Shown: positions 24,901 to 38,000 of the stretch, piece after piece
Layout: the number at the start of each line of letters is the position of its first letter
How positions within the stretch are numbered: position 1 is the stretch's first letter
Notes under the pieces: generated by a model
What the model was told of the DNA's origin: nothing
Database searches by the model: none
Seen by the model: the letters and a program-made list of their open reading frames with translations, nothing else
Program-made: the position numbers and the translations under genes
Source of the DNA: Cliona cf. orientalis
Taxonomy: Eukaryota > Porifera > Demospongiae > Clionaida > Clionaidae
NCBI GenBank assembly: GCA_963930775.1
Contig: OZ005696.1
Span: 9,478,980 to 9,542,979 of the forward strand
Length of the DNA stretch: 64,000 bases
Direction of reading: 5' to 3'

Positions 24901-26267
24901 TTTCAACCCTCTCTCTTCTCCCTCTCTCTCCCTCCTCCTCCTCCCCTCCAGACTCGCTACTGATAGTTATCATTGTGTCCACTGTGCTAGCTACTGTACT
25001 ACTCCCTCTCTCTTCTTCAGCTTCCTCCCTCCTATTTCCATGGCGATGACCTTTGCGATGCCTCTCCCTGCGTTCCTCTCTCCCCCTATGATGTCGATGT
25101 TCTCTCTCTACACTATGAGAGTAGTGGCGGCTAGCAGAGGACACCTCGCGTCCCCTGGGTCTTACTCCTCTATCGGAAAATTCGATTGGTCGTCTCGGCG
25201 AAGAACGACTTTCCTTTAGACTGGGACGTCTGTCGTCCCTCAGCAAGGGATATCTCTCCCCTCCCACCCGAGCACTACTGCTTCTAATGGGTTTTAGGTG
25301 ATGTCCACTACCGCGTTCTCGTTCATACATTATCTCCTTGGCTTCTCTCGAGCCCCGTCGCTCGCCCCCGCCACCGCCACCATGACGGAACTCTTCTTGC
25401 ACCGTCAGCAGTCTTCCTCCGGACAATCGTTCATGGTGCCTCCCACCACCCTCCTCAAACTCCACCCCCTCCCTGCCGCCATAGCGTGGGTCGTCTCGGA
25501 GCGAGTCACGTGACCTTTCGTCGATGTACATCGGACTGTTTCTACCCGAGGATGCTTCACGCTTGAGACTGCCTCCCCTGTGTTGTGGGCGGTCTCCACC
25601 ACGATCCCTTGACCTCGGGGGTACGGGGGAGCGAGAGTGAGAGTATCTCTCTCTCTTTCTCAGTTCATCGTCATGTTTGGATCGATGTCTGTGCTCTCTC
25701 TCTGAGTGACTCTGATGCTCCTCCCCCAGGTGACCCCTACAACACAAACAAAAACAAAGTAGTGGGGTATCCCTGTGCTATACCAAAACGTACCTGTAAT
25801 GTCTTTGTCTTTTTCTGCTCGAGTCTCTGCTCTTAACTTTAGTGAGCTGAAAAGGCTCACTGTCTGATATCATCTCAGTGTCCTGACTGGCAGCTGGAGA
25901 CTCTAGAATCAATAGACATGTGGACAAGACAGCATCATGTACATGTGTAGACTAAGGTGTGCTTTAATTGGGAAAAAACTAGTTTCTTACGTTTTTACAA
26001 TGACCAACCACAAGCACATATTTACTACGACAATACAACCCACTTTAATAATTATTATTATTTATACATTAGCGTACGTAGTCTGTAATAGTATCTATGG
26101 TACAGATTTAAATTACGCGTACCTGTATCACCCCTGTCTTCCGCTCCAGACCTGGGGCTGGCGATAGTGAACTCGTCCCCATAGCTAGCGTGGATCGAGA
26201 TCTCTTGGTCTGAATAATCAGAATCGTCAGACCTGTCCAGCCTAGGCTTCTTGGCTTTCTGACTCAT
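21974..26267 (-). CDS. CDK11: Cyclin-dependent kinase 11 (PITSLRE kinase)
   Basis: Fourteen exons (26123-26267, 25794-25902, 24754-25736, 24402-24692, 23871-24059, 23668-23789, 23371-23476, 23169-23290, 22982-23089, 22804-22920, 22679-22741, 22454-22609, 22119-22232, 21974-22012) join in phase to 887 aa. The N-terminal half is Arg/Ser/Glu-rich, as in animal CDK11. The kinase domain starts at [19 protein letters not shown] and holds the defining PITSLRE helix, [15 protein letters not shown] and the activation-loop Thr in [14 protein letters not shown]. The C-terminus keeps the WPAKSE and PPEGG motifs and a final GPGFNLKF, very like vertebrate CDK11. The family acts with cyclin L in transcription and pre-mRNA splicing. 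No inactivating change was seen. Confidence 0.96.
22306..22424. repeat. Short inverted-repeat element (MITE-like) in a CDK11 intron
   Basis: The ends TACCGTAGATCTGGAAATTT and AAATTTCCAGATTTACG are imperfect inverted repeats around an AT-rich core with a second hairpin (TTTTCGTAG / CTACGATAA). A partial relative lies near 13935-13980. No coding capacity; probably a non-autonomous DNA element. Confidence 0.55.
24212..24374. repeat. Inverted-repeat element with GCCGGAAA ends and TTTGGCGGT boxes
   Basis: Begins TACCGTATAGCCGGAAA and ends TTTTCCGGCTATATGGTA, with internal AATTTGGCGGTT boxes in both orientations. A relative with the same ends lies at 58286-58507. It sits in a CDK11 intron and has no open frame. 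Confidence 0.65.
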
Positions 26268-27072
26268 TTCACAAAATTATAGTGTCCGCGACCACTACCT
26301 ACTGCCTTTATGCTGACGACCTTTACCTATTCATCCCCTCCTCATAATAATTATTAATTTTATACTATAATAATATTATTATTATTATAACAACGAAAAA
26401 TATTTGACCCGCTGTTAGTAGTGTTCAGTCACATTATCTCATGATTGTGACATCATACATACAAAAGAATAATAATTATTATGCAAAAGAATAATCCCAA
26501 TCATCCTCAGTACCTACATTACCCTCATAGTCAAATACTGTGATCTGATTGGTCACTCAGAGGCCCGAGGCTACGTAGCATCCTGAGCAAAGCAAAGTGA
26601 AATAGTGGACCGCCAACTGACCAATCAGATTCCTGACCTACATTACCTTAAAATACCTTACAATACCTTATAGCTAATACCTACAATAATATATACCCTA
26701 TAGTTGTAACAAATACTGTGATCTGATTGGTCACTCAGAGGCCCAAGGCTGTAGCATCGATATCCCGAGCAAAACAAAGTGAAATAGTGGACTGCCAACT
26801 GATCAATCAGATTCCTGATCTACATTACCTTACAATACCTACATTACCTTCTAGTTGTAACAAATCTGTGATCCTGGAGGGTATTACTGTGAATTACTCA
26901 TGCACATTATATATCCCATCATTGTTACGTACATGTATCATCCGAATAAGAATTGAGGGTCTGTGCAACGATTTAATCTGCTTTGGACTGAACAGAATAG
27001 ACAACAGACATGCCATATATTATTATAATATTACACAAAGTACACAAGCAAATTATTTCTTTGACACAAAAT
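26268..27072. repeat. CDK11 upstream spacer with a duplicated ~110-bp CTGATTGGTCA element
   Basis: No gene in about 800 bases. TGACGACCTTTACCT lies at 26313-26327, close to the CDK11 start. Two direct copies of a roughly 110-bp unit lie at 26532-26640 and 26709-26820. Each has inverted ends (TGATCTGATTGGTCA and TGACCAATCAGATTC) and a shared GAGCAAAGCAAAGTGAAATA core. Tandem TACATTACCTTA-like repeats follow each copy. This looks like a non-autonomous element duplicated locally. Confidence 0.6.
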
Positions 27073-30000
27073 CTACAGCTGCCGGTCGAACTTTTGTTGC
27101 AGTCTCTCTTGTTGAAATATTTCCTTGTCGCGTTTGTAGTCCTGGTCACCGTAGGCATCTTCCTCCTGGAGGCAGAGAAATAGCCAACGTTCGAAATTTC
27201 ATATACAGCTCTAATACTTCACTTATTTGGAGCAGTACTGAATAATGCATACAAGAGATATGTATAGCCACCCCACATAAATAAATGGATGTCTGACATT
27301 GTCCATCAACAGTGGCATAGAAATTTACCTCAACTTTGTCCTTCTTTGCTCCAGGATAGTCATCCTCATCATCAAGATTCACGTCATCCTGTTGTATCGG
27401 TTTCGGCAATGGGTTATCTCCCTCTCTCTTCTTCTCCAGCTCGTCCAGTCGTTCACCTTTGTGGATATCTCTCTCCTCGTAATCCACCACCCTCCCCTCC
27501 TTTTTCTCCCCATCCTCCTTAGCAGCTCCTACCACCTGTTTCAACTCCTCTCCCCCAGCCCCCATCACTGGCTCTTCCTGGTCTCGATCGACGACCTCGA
27601 ACTTTCTATCGTTGCCAAGGTTATCAAATTCGCCAGGTTTTTGTTGCCCCTCTACAAGATCTTTCACCTCCTCATCTTCATCGAGAGGGTTAGGAAGCTG
27701 ATCTTCTTCCCTAGGTTTGTCTCCCTCCAGCCCATCTCTCTCCTCGTGGTCTACAACTTCTCTTTGCTGCTCCTGATGAAGATCTTGTAGTTCCACTCCA
27801 TTCCGGACTGGGACATTGTTTTTATCTTCTCGAATATCGTGGCTTTTGCGTTCATCGATCTGAAAGTCCTTGGACAAAATTTGCAAGATTTTCATTTGTC
27901 GATCGTCTAGTCTTTCACCGCGAGCCAATTTGCCCTGTAAACTGTCAAAAACATTTTGTTTCTGCTCGTCTGATATTCTGAAATCATCGAAGCTTTCTTT
28001 AGCGGCTCCATGCATCTGGCTGTCTCTAGCTCTGTCCTGGAAATGATCGTCTCGATTCCTAAGTCCATGGAGCTGGTCATTCTGGTTCCCAATTCCATGG
28101 TACTGACCATTTTGATTCCCCATTCCATGAAATTGATCACCACGATTATCAATTCCAGGCAAATCACCTCTGGCTCCAGGATTCTGGAACCGATTATCAA
28201 CTCTTTGAAACTGTTCTCCCTGATTCCCGATTCCGCGAAATCCATCCCTCCAACTATTGGCTCCATTTTTGTCTACTTGACCTCTCAAGCTCTGCCCTCC
28301 ACCAAAATTACCATCGTCTCTTCGAATCCTCTCTCCCACATCCCCTCCTCCTCCCCCTCCTACTCTGTGATGAAAGTTTCCCCCGCCATTATCAAATCCC
28401 TGCTGCAGCTGCTGCTTCTGTAGACTCTGCCCACCAATATTATTATTATCATTTGGTTGTTGAAGTTTCGATTGGTCTACTTGAGCATTTTGCTGTTTGT
28501 GGTGCACCTGCGCCATTAGCTTCTCGTTGTCCTGCTGGGCGTGATGGAGCTGGGACTGTATCTGCTCAATCTCACTCAATCGTCCAGCTCCCTCTCTCTT
28601 TAAGGAGGTCAGCTGAGTGTTGCATGACTCAGTTGCCTCTAGCTGGGATGCAAGCTGTACAAGAGATGATATAATAAATAATAATAATAATAATAAATTA
28701 ATTATCTCATATTGGGTAAATTCTAAAACAATAATATTATTATACTAAGCATGCATTTTCCTGCTTACATGTTGCTTGCACTCCTGAAGTGACTGGTAGT
28801 TGGTAGTTGCCTGTGCCGTGGCAGTGGCTAGACTCTCTTCAGCCTGCTTCGCTCGTCCTAAAGGTAGACAGATTAATTAATCCAATCAGTGCACTTTTGA
28901 TTCGGCTAATCATACTAATTATTATTATGGTCTTGGTGATCTACCAACCCCATCCACAGCCCAATTCCCAATTTTTCAATGTTGCACGCTGAAAGCTGGG
29001 AATGGCAAAAATACACAAAAAGCATGGAATGAGACTATTATATAGGTATTCCATTTCTCTTACGTTCGCAGGTCTGTTGGTTTTGCACACATGTGGCTGA
29101 GAGAGCCTGGTACTCATCGTCCGCTGCCTCCTTTGCGTCGTGGAGCTCCTCTGTCAATCGCTGAGCCTCCTGTGACTTGGAGTCTCTGTCAGCCTTCACT
29201 GCCTGGATCTGCTCCTGTGGGCCGGGGGGGGGGGGGGGTGGGGGGGGAGGGGGACAAAGATTAAGGGTTAATGTTGGGATGACGATTCTAGGCTATAATA
29301 AGTATGCAAGTTACAAAGAATTGTCTAATTTAGGAGAAAAACGACGCAACTAGGACCAATAGCAACACTGCTGTGAACATATAATAATAATAATATCGCA
29401 CTCACACACTTTTTTAAACTTGTACCTGCAATTCATTTTTCTCTCCTTCCAGAACAGCCACTTGCTTCTACATAACGTAAGTAAAAAAAAAAAATCGATT
29501 TGGCAGACGAGAGAGGATGTGTGTATAAGGTGCATGAACGACTTTCCTTTTTTGCCTCGAGATCTGCCTTGCACTTGGCCTCAAGCTCCTGTTTAGCTGC
29601 AACAGTTTACAGTGAAAGAGAGATGGGGTGATATCAACACAGGGAAAGGCAACTGTTCTGTCATGATAACCCCCCTCCCTCCCCCCTCTCCTATCTATGC
29701 TTTGCCCTCCAGGTCTAGCGTGCCATCTAACACGTGCATGCTAATCGAGCCAAAAACAGGCAGAGAGCAGGGAGAAAGAGGGGGGGAGGGGGACTATGTA
29801 AGGGAAAAGTTTTCGTTGAATCCATGCCAGGTGCATTAGCCAGTCGTGTATGCAAGTGTGGATGTCAGGCGTTCCAATGTGTGTGTGTATATAAGAGAGA
29901 GGGGGGGGGGGGGGAGGAGGAAGGGATTGCGCATCCAGCATCGCTGCACAGTGAGGTACTGGTCTATAGTTGTTTTCAAGCCAAAGCAAAGAGGTAAGTA

Positions 30001-31799
30001 CATAAAATAAATTGCAGCTACACAAGCATAGATAGTGTTATACCTAGTACATGTATATGTACTTAAACTACAAATTAATTTTGATTATGAACATCAGATC
30101 CCAGTACAATGTTATTACGGGGCATTAGGCTACACCAGGGTAACTCATAAGCCGTCCCAAATTAAAGGGCGTCCCCACGATGATAGATAGATAGCTATGG
30201 GCAGGCCTGAATTAGTGCTAACAACTGCCACAAGGTCAACGCAAATTCCTGAATATCTTGCAAACAGAGGCTATAAAGAATGAGAGCAATTCTTGGATGA
30301 GCTGCAAACAGTGTTACGGGGATGGCTCGAATTCCTATCCCATTCTCACCAAATAATATTAATGTGTAAGCTTATCACAATAATTATTATTACTAACCAG
30401 TGCAAACTGGGGATAACTAGCTACACAGAGCAGCAGTTAAATAGCAGGAGCTCACAGTAAATTTAACCCAGTCGCAAAGTGCACCTGACAAAAGTTAGTG
30501 AGAATCTATTTTTAGCACAATAGGAGCCGGCAGTACTAAGCTAAGAAGCTTAGTAGCTAGACTAAGAGGATAGAGTGGCTATGTAAAGAGTTTAAGAAAA
30601 ATTTTGTAAGGCCAAAAGGCTCAGTAGTAGCTATATAGACCAGAGAGAGAGTGTGTGACTGAGTTATATAGTGAACCTGACTCAGTGAGATTTCCAGGAG
30701 CTAGGAAGCTAAACAAGTGACAAGCAGCGGTGGAGTGCACCGACCATTAGCTAACTAGTCAGCTAGTTAGTGGGATTCTATTTCCATAACAAAGTCTACT
30801 AACGTGAGGCAGCAGTAGAGATCATGTGCCAGAGTGCTGAAGTGCAGCTGGCATTATCAGAGGAGATGCAATTTGAAGAGTTTGAAAAGGAGATATGTAA
30901 GCAACAGCAGTACAGTCATATACAGTTCACCGTGCTATCTGCTATACATTGCATCAGCTCAGAGAAAATATAAATAAAAATTTGCATGCGTCATAATATT
31001 ATTCTATGTAGGTATACGTTAGATTCAGCTTGCAACGATGGCGCGTAAGTCCATGTAGGGCACTATGGCCATTAGCTTAGCTAGGTTGCCCCCACCTTTT
31101 TTAGTCAGTACAAGTGTCTGTCTCTCTTCCCTGAGGCTATCCTCCATCTTAGCCTCCCTCTTCACAGAGTCTACAGCATGAAGATAATTCACGTTATCGT
31201 AATTACATCAATTTCAATCCACACCACCCGGCAGGGCTACAGGTGGTGGCGGCAATGTGGAATGGAGCCAGTCGGCTGGACGAGAGTGCAACCTCTACCA
31301 CTACGGAGCGTGTGCAAGCTACCGCGACATCGTCGAGTGCAGAAGGTTCGCTAGAGAATCTGTTTCACTGGCAGGATACTGTCATGAAAGAGGTGGGTAG
31401 GGTAGCTTGTGGTTCTGCGCTATTAAAAATGTGTAGTATAGCATAGTACTATGTAATTTTAAGGTACTGAGTTTGGCCAGTTGCACTTCACATCTGCTAG
31501 CCAACTGCCTCCATACACAGACATGTAAATCAACACACAGACACGTCATAGCAAACACAGATAAACTCAAAACTACACGCATGAATACAGAAGTGCTTTC
31601 AGTACACACCTTTTAGCTCGTTCTCCATGCGATGGAGCTGTTTCAATACCTTCACATACTCCTCTTCAGCAGTCGCCAAATCTTTGCTCAGAGTTTGCGC
31701 TTCCACTCGCCAACTTATCAGGAAATATAGGACCAGCAGGACTGCGCCCACTAGCAGGGCTAGTTTAACCGCTCGGCCGTTTCTCGTGCCTCCTAACAT
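27073..31799 (-). CDS. Golgi type II coiled-coil membrane protein, GOLM1/CASC4/GOLIM4-like
   Basis: Exon 1 (31610-31799) encodes a short basic N-terminus, one membrane segment (KLALLVGAVLLVLYFLISW) and the start of a coiled coil. Further exons at 31096-31170, about 29543-29596, 29427-29470, 29064-29214, 28772-28859, 27329-28652 and 27073-27169 extend the coiled coil. The large exon continues into a Gln/Asn/Gly-rich segment with imperfect NQNDQLHG-type repeats and then a strongly acidic region (DEEVKD, DDEDDYPG). The protein ends in a charged DQDYKRDKEIFQQER tail. This layout is typical of cis-Golgi GOLM1/GPP130-type proteins. The exact orthologue cannot be fixed. One internal 5' splice site (about 29543) is not a clear GT and may be GC-AG, so the model is less certain there. 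Confidence 0.75.
30824..31392 (+). CDS. Possible alternative 5' exons of the ClC gene (speculative)
   Basis: Three plus-strand blocks have consensus donors and join in phase: 30824-30896 (ATG; GTAAGC donor), 31023-31044 (GTAAGT donor) and 31170-31392 (GTGGGT donor). They give 106 codons ending in phase 0, the same phase as ClC exon 2 at 32265. The last block is an 74-codon open stretch with ordinary-looking composition. The blocks lie in introns of the oppositely oriented Golgi gene, and the third abuts its exon 31096-31170. No known domain. It could equally be chance or a separate small gene. Confidence 0.25.
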
Positions 31800-32049
31800 C
31801 TTCTACGAAGGGCGGATCACCGGTGAGCCATGCCTCGATCGAGCAATGGAGGGGTGCGCGTTATACAGAACCGAATACTTTTTTGAAATTTTCTTTCGTT
31901 AAATTGGAGCAAAAGTGCAAAATTTGACCTCGTGACCCGGTACACGGACCCACCCCCCAGCTATTAGCCCTTCTAAATTTTCATCACAGTGACAGTTGCA
32001 CCCTCAGCAAAGCTTGAAGGCTTAGCTGGTCCATATAAAAGAAGACGCC
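31800..32049. promoter_or_regulatory. Divergent promoter between the Golgi gene and ClC
   Basis: About 250 bases separate the two opposite ATGs (31799 minus, 32050 plus). A TATA-like CATATAAAAG lies at about 32031-32040, very near the ClC ATG. Position supports a shared promoter; the TATA element may be coincidental because it is so close to the start codon. Confidence 0.5.
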
Positions 32050-35000
32050 ATGGCTTCAGAAGAAAGTGCCCCTCACTTGGGCTATGAGAAAACTTTGGTA
32101 CGTTTTAATACGGTAAAATGTCGTACGGCAGTACAAGACGGCGTTTTGAGCTCGTACAATATCATATACATGTAAGCATGATCCCCCAACTTTATGAATT
32201 TATGTGGACTTGATAATTCTTCCATACAGAAATTATGTATAAATTATATATTTCCCGTGTGCAGATGTATGGAAGGTATACAGAGTTATCAAAATTTGCT
32301 AAGCAGTTTGCTAGTAGCCAGAGAGAGAGGAGCAGCTCTGGCAGCAGGCAGAGCAGGACACTCGGCATAGAGGAGGCAAAGAGAAGAAAGAGCAAGACAT
32401 GGAGTGAGTGAAACGGCTGCCTGACTGATTATTGGCTCCTTAGCTTTTATTACCTTTAATTGTATTTACTATCATATTTAATGGTTCTTCTTGTGTCATA
32501 AAAAAGTGCCACGTTCATCTCTCCCCCCCCCCCCCCCCCCCCCCCAGGAGCGTGGAGCTGGGTGTCAACGCAGGTCCTCCCCTACGTCATAGACTGGATG
32601 TTCATCCTCATCCTAGGTCTGCTCATGGCACTCTTCAGCTTTGCCATTGACTACCTCATTCAAAAAGTAGACGAAGGTAAACCATAAGAATTCAATTTCT
32701 CCACTTCCCTCAACCAAATCAACTTCTCCAATAATTTACTCCTCTTTCTCTCTCTCTCTCCCTCCCCCCAGCCCGGCGGATATTGAGTTTTGTCCTGGTG
32801 ACTCACATACCTGCGCAGTACATCTTGTGGGTGTTTTTTGCTCTTGTGTTCATTCTGTTCTCTGTCGGTTTCGTCCAGCTTGTCTCCATCCACGCCATTG
32901 GTAAGGTGGTCCATAAGCTCAAGTCAGGCATGCACGTGATGCAATACTATCACATCCTGGTTATTGTGTAGATAATTGTATGTTTTATCAGACCTGTAAT
33001 TTTTATGCCCTACAGTATATATTGGAGCACTGGTAGGGGATCAGTTGTTATGGCTATAGAGCTTCAGTACTCTGCATCAGCTGTGTACATGTACATGTAC
33101 ATGTATGTACATGTGAGAGGGCTGGGGGAGACTCAGAGTACTTGAACCCTTTTGCCCCTGTATACAAATACTCTAATGCACATGCACATACTAGCATGTC
33201 ACATATGTCTGTCCTACTGTATTGATTTGATGGCTATCTCCTGCTTGCCTTGTCTAGGTTCTGGTATTCCAGAGATGAAGACTATTCTCAGAGGCATCGA
33301 CCTCAAGGACTATCTCACCATCCGAACGTTCATCTCCAAAATAGTGAGTCCCCTGTAAAATAAACATGGCTGGCTGGATTCATAATGATAATGATTATGC
33401 CAATTTTTGTGTCCACATCTTTTATTTCTAGACTATCCATTGACTAGGCATATTAAATGCATCGAATATGCCAGTTCAAGTATACCGACTTTTGTGATCA
33501 ATTCCCATCAGCGTTTCTCAATCTTCGCATCATAGGCCAACTTTTGTGATCAAAATTTCTTGATTTATGTCTATATGGATTTTGTCTCTAGAGATTTGCT
33601 GTCATGTCATGTGCTCCCTAGTGTTGCACTACCAAGTGTATTGATTGAGATTTGGCCGCCGTCCTTCCGTTGTTTCTAACCATTACTAAATGGAGTACTC
33701 GAGTGTAAATAATTATTGCGCTATTTATTGTCTTAGGTTGGGCTGGTCACGGCGTTTGGGAGTGGACTACCGATCGGAAAAGAGGTATGCTTCAGTTTGG
33801 AGACTCTAACACTAACATACAATTTATGTGTTACTAATGTGCTAATATTAGTGCGATTGCGAAGTACTTTGGCAACATGGCAGCCAAGTAGACTGGGGTG
33901 GGGGGAGGGAGATCTGGGGAGAATTGTTGCTCTATACTCGAATTTAATATTATAACTTATAAAGCGGCAAAAACAAAAGCTTAGAAGCTTCATCTGATCT
34001 TTGACATCATTTGCTTACTTCAGCTTATACTATTCTTTAAATTGCCTAATTACATATAATTTTCTTGCTCACATGTGTTGCCCTTGTGATACGATGGTGC
34101 GTGTGTTCCACAGGGTCCTTTTGTCCACCTGTCCAGTATCATCGCTCATCAGATGAGCAAACTCATCACAACAGTCAACCAGCTCTATGCCGTGAGTCAT
34201 TTTTATGATCATAAGTTTAGTAATATTATTATTGTTTGGATGTCTGCAAGTGCTGGGTGCATGATGCACATGTGATACTGCCTTTTCTTTTCTTCACAGA
34301 ATGAGGCACACTCAAATGAGCTGCTGGCAGCTGCATGCGCTGTCGGAGTGTCGTGTAACTTTGCTGCTCCAATTGGAGGTTGGTCTCTCTCTCTCTCTCT
34401 CACTCTCATTCTTCTCCCTCTCTGATTTAGGTGTGCTGTTCAGTATAGAGGTAACAGCTACCTACTTTGCCGTGAGGAACTACTGGCGAGGTTTCTTTGG
34501 AGCAGTGTGTGGTGCATTTCTCTTTCGCCTGGCAGCTGTCTTGTTCCAGGACGAGGAGACCATCACGGCCCTCTTTAAAACGTCCTTCCGGCCAGATTTC
34601 CCCTTTGACCTCCAGGAATTGCTGGCCTTTGGCTTCATAGGGTATGTACTCACTCCCCCTCCCCCCCCACACACACACATATGTATACCTCACATTATGG
34701 TTATATATAATTATGTGTGTCTATTGCTGGGCTAAGATTCTGTAAAAAATTAATATTGCCCCATGATTATTACAGGATTGCTTGTGGATTTGGGGGAGCT
34801 TTGCTGGTCTGGTACCACCGTAATTACGTCATGGCAATCAGAAAAATCAGGAAAGTCAAATGCTTCAAAATTCTACAGTATCAGTAAGTACATGTATGAT
34901 AACACTAGCTTTATAATTATTCCGTTTAAAATTCTCTCTCTTCCCCCCCCCCCCTCTCTCTCTCTCTCTCTCCCCCTCCTCTCTCACCCTATCAGTATCT

Positions 35001-38000
35001 TCATCCTCCCTGCCATTGTGACACTTCTCTTTGCCACTCTGACCTTCTACCCCGGCTTTGGTCAGTTCATGGCCGGCGAGCTGTCTCAACGAGACACCAT
35101 CAGCCAGCTGTTCTCCAACGTGACGTGGGTGAATCTTCCCGACCCCTCGGAGATTGATGAGCTCCCTGTGGGGTCGGACGACTACCAGCTCGTCCGTCAG
35201 TGGGGAAATCCCAACATATGGGTCTCTCTCATCCTCTTTGTCATCGTTAGGGTAAGGGAAGCAAATTCAAGTAAAAAGTGATTTTTAAGATTTGTGCGAG
35301 TGTATGTGTGTATATGACTTGGTTCATATCACTTCCTGGAAGTTTGGGGTTTTTTGTGTTTTCGAGCACAAGTATGTGATGTTTGGTAGTCATATTAATT
35401 ATATCATGCTAATTACAGTAATTAATGTCTTACTTCCACCACAGTACATCTTTGTTGCTATTGCTGTCTCCCTGCCCATCCCTAGTGGCGTCTTCTTCCC
35501 TATCTTCATCATAGGTGAGCTACCATTGATCTTTCTCATTCTAGTTCTTCGTAGCTAAGACTCTCTCTCCCTCCCTCCCTCCCTCCCTCCCTCCCTCCCT
35601 CCCTCGCTCCCTCCCTCCCTCCCTCTCTCCCTCCCTCCCTCCCTCCCTGCTCAGGTGCTGGCTTTGGTCGTCTCATTGGTGAGCTAATGGCTATGATGTT
35701 TCCCGGTGGTATCAATGGCCGACTGATCTCCCCCGGTGGCTACGCAGTGGTGGGGGCAGCTGCTTTGGCCGGCGCTTCCACACACACCATATCCACGTCT
35801 GTCATCGTCTTCGAACTGACTGGACAGATCACACACATCCTCCCTGTCATGGTGAGTCACGTGACAATCATGTGACCTGATTGTAGGCAGTACCAGTGCA
35901 CGATGGACCATTCCCTCCCTACCTTCAACTTCATTCTATTGTATTATCAGTTGATATTCAATCACTGACAATTTAGGGGGAATTTTTGTCTGCCCCTACA
36001 GATTGCTGTACTGATAGCCAACTCCATTTCCAGCCTGCTTCAGCCGTCTATCTACGACAGCATCATCCTGCTCAAGGGCTTATCATACCTGCCCGACCTC
36101 AAGATTAACAAGTCAGTAATCCCTCTCAGTAAACTATCAGTAATATTCTATATACCATAGTGATACCTCTCAGTAAACTATCAGTAATCTTCTGTGTATA
36201 CCATAGGGACAGTGTACTATTATAAGTCAGTAATTTGTCTCAGTAAACTACCAGTAATCTCTTGCATGTTTCTATGTCATTGCTACACCCAGGGTATACA
36301 ATCTGTATGCGACGGACATTATGAGAAAGGACATTGTGTTCCTGACCTATGAGTCTTCCTTCAACGATCTCAAAGTTCTCCTACAGACCAGTGAACACGC
36401 CTCCTATCCGCTGGTCGATGCTCCAAGTATGTCAATCCATTCATTATAGTATTATCAGTCTCCATTAAAGTGTATTAATTTTTTTTAATAATTTGCACCA
36501 ATATTACATACAGCAGCATAATGCCTCTATATAATATACATTGGCATGCATTCATATCTCAGCATTTCTGTCCATTTTTATCTCATTACTGTTAATTTCC
36601 CCAGGGTCTCGCATCCTGATTGGTTCCATATCGCGAGAGAACCTTGAGTCGATAATGGACGACCACCTGGCTGGACTCTACAAGCACCAGCGACAGATCA
36701 AAGGAAGAGAGCAGCAGCACTCGTTTGTCGCCTCGTACAAGAGCGACTCTGAGGAAGTCACACTAACACCACAAGAGGTAGGAGAAATAAGAGGAAAGCT
36801 AGATCAGTGCTTACCAAGTTTATGGCACCAAGACTGCATGATAATTTATTATGCTATACCATAAAAAAAAAATTATTTAAAATGCGCATTTTCCTGGTAA
36901 AGGTCATCAATCGTGCCATACATAAACATTATGAGAATTTGTAAAATGCTAATTTCTTGTGTTCATGTGTAGTATGGTAATTTTATGCATGCCATTTTTG
37001 TACATGTACATGTATATAGTATTATTGAAGTATATTTGGTAGTTTAGAACAATTGGTACCGAAGTACAGGTATAAAATATTATATAGTTTTTAAGTGGTC
37101 AATTTTTCTTAATTTTCAGGGAGTGGAGCACCTGGCCAGCACTCCAACAGGACTGGGCTATAGCCTCTCAAGAAGAATCAGCAGTGGTATGTATTTCTCT
37201 CTTCATTACTCCAATATTTTTATCCCCTCACCCTACGAAACACTCTAGTGCCACACTCTCTGGCAAAGATCTTCGGTGCTCAGGATGAAACTGACTCTTC
37301 TGTGAGTAAAAATTAAAAGCAGCCGTGAGAATAATAATATTATAGTACCTATTACTAGGAATTGAGACTCAAGTGCCTAAAAATGACTAATCTTCACAAT
37401 AATTAGATTTTGTGTTTTCTCAATCCTAGCACTATGCATCAGATGATGCCGAGGCTCTGTCCGAGGAGGCATTGGAAAGTCTCCGCGAAGACCTGCTCTC
37501 TCAGTCCATCGACTTCAAAAAGTGTCAAATTGACCCCGCCCCCTTCCAGCTCGTCGAAAGAACCTCTCTACACAAGGTATATAAGCAAACTAGGGTGGCC
37601 CGAACACTCCCATAATTTATCACACTATTGTGATTGTATGATGATTTTTGGTCAATTTTTTTCAGATTCATTCTTTGTTTTCTATCCTGACTCTATCTCA
37701 TGCTTATGTCACCAGTATTGGCAGACTAGTGGGAGTGGTCACACTCACTGATGTAAGTTCAAGTATATAGTCATGCCCCTTTGCTATAATATATCCATGG
37801 CTGAGCTGATTTGGGCATTTTACTATTAATTTTATCTCTCCCTTCTCCCCATCCTTTAGTTGACAGAGGCCATCCAGGGGAAGAAGCAGGCACCTGTATC
37901 ACAGCGCTCTCGTACCCGTACCTTTGAACTAGTTCCCCCGACCAGCGGGGGAGGGGGAGGGGGAGGGGGAGAGGGAGACGACACCACAGACCAGGAGATT

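Noticed and set aside
27299-27790. 163-codon plus-strand frame rich in Leu and Ser
   Set aside because: It is antisense to the acidic coding exon of the Golgi gene and has no splice or domain support.
33080-33115. ACATGTACATGTACATGTATGTACATGT palindromic runs, considered as binding sites
   Set aside because: The same short runs occur in many introns and spacers (for example 9258, 37010, 61710), so they look like simple-sequence background.
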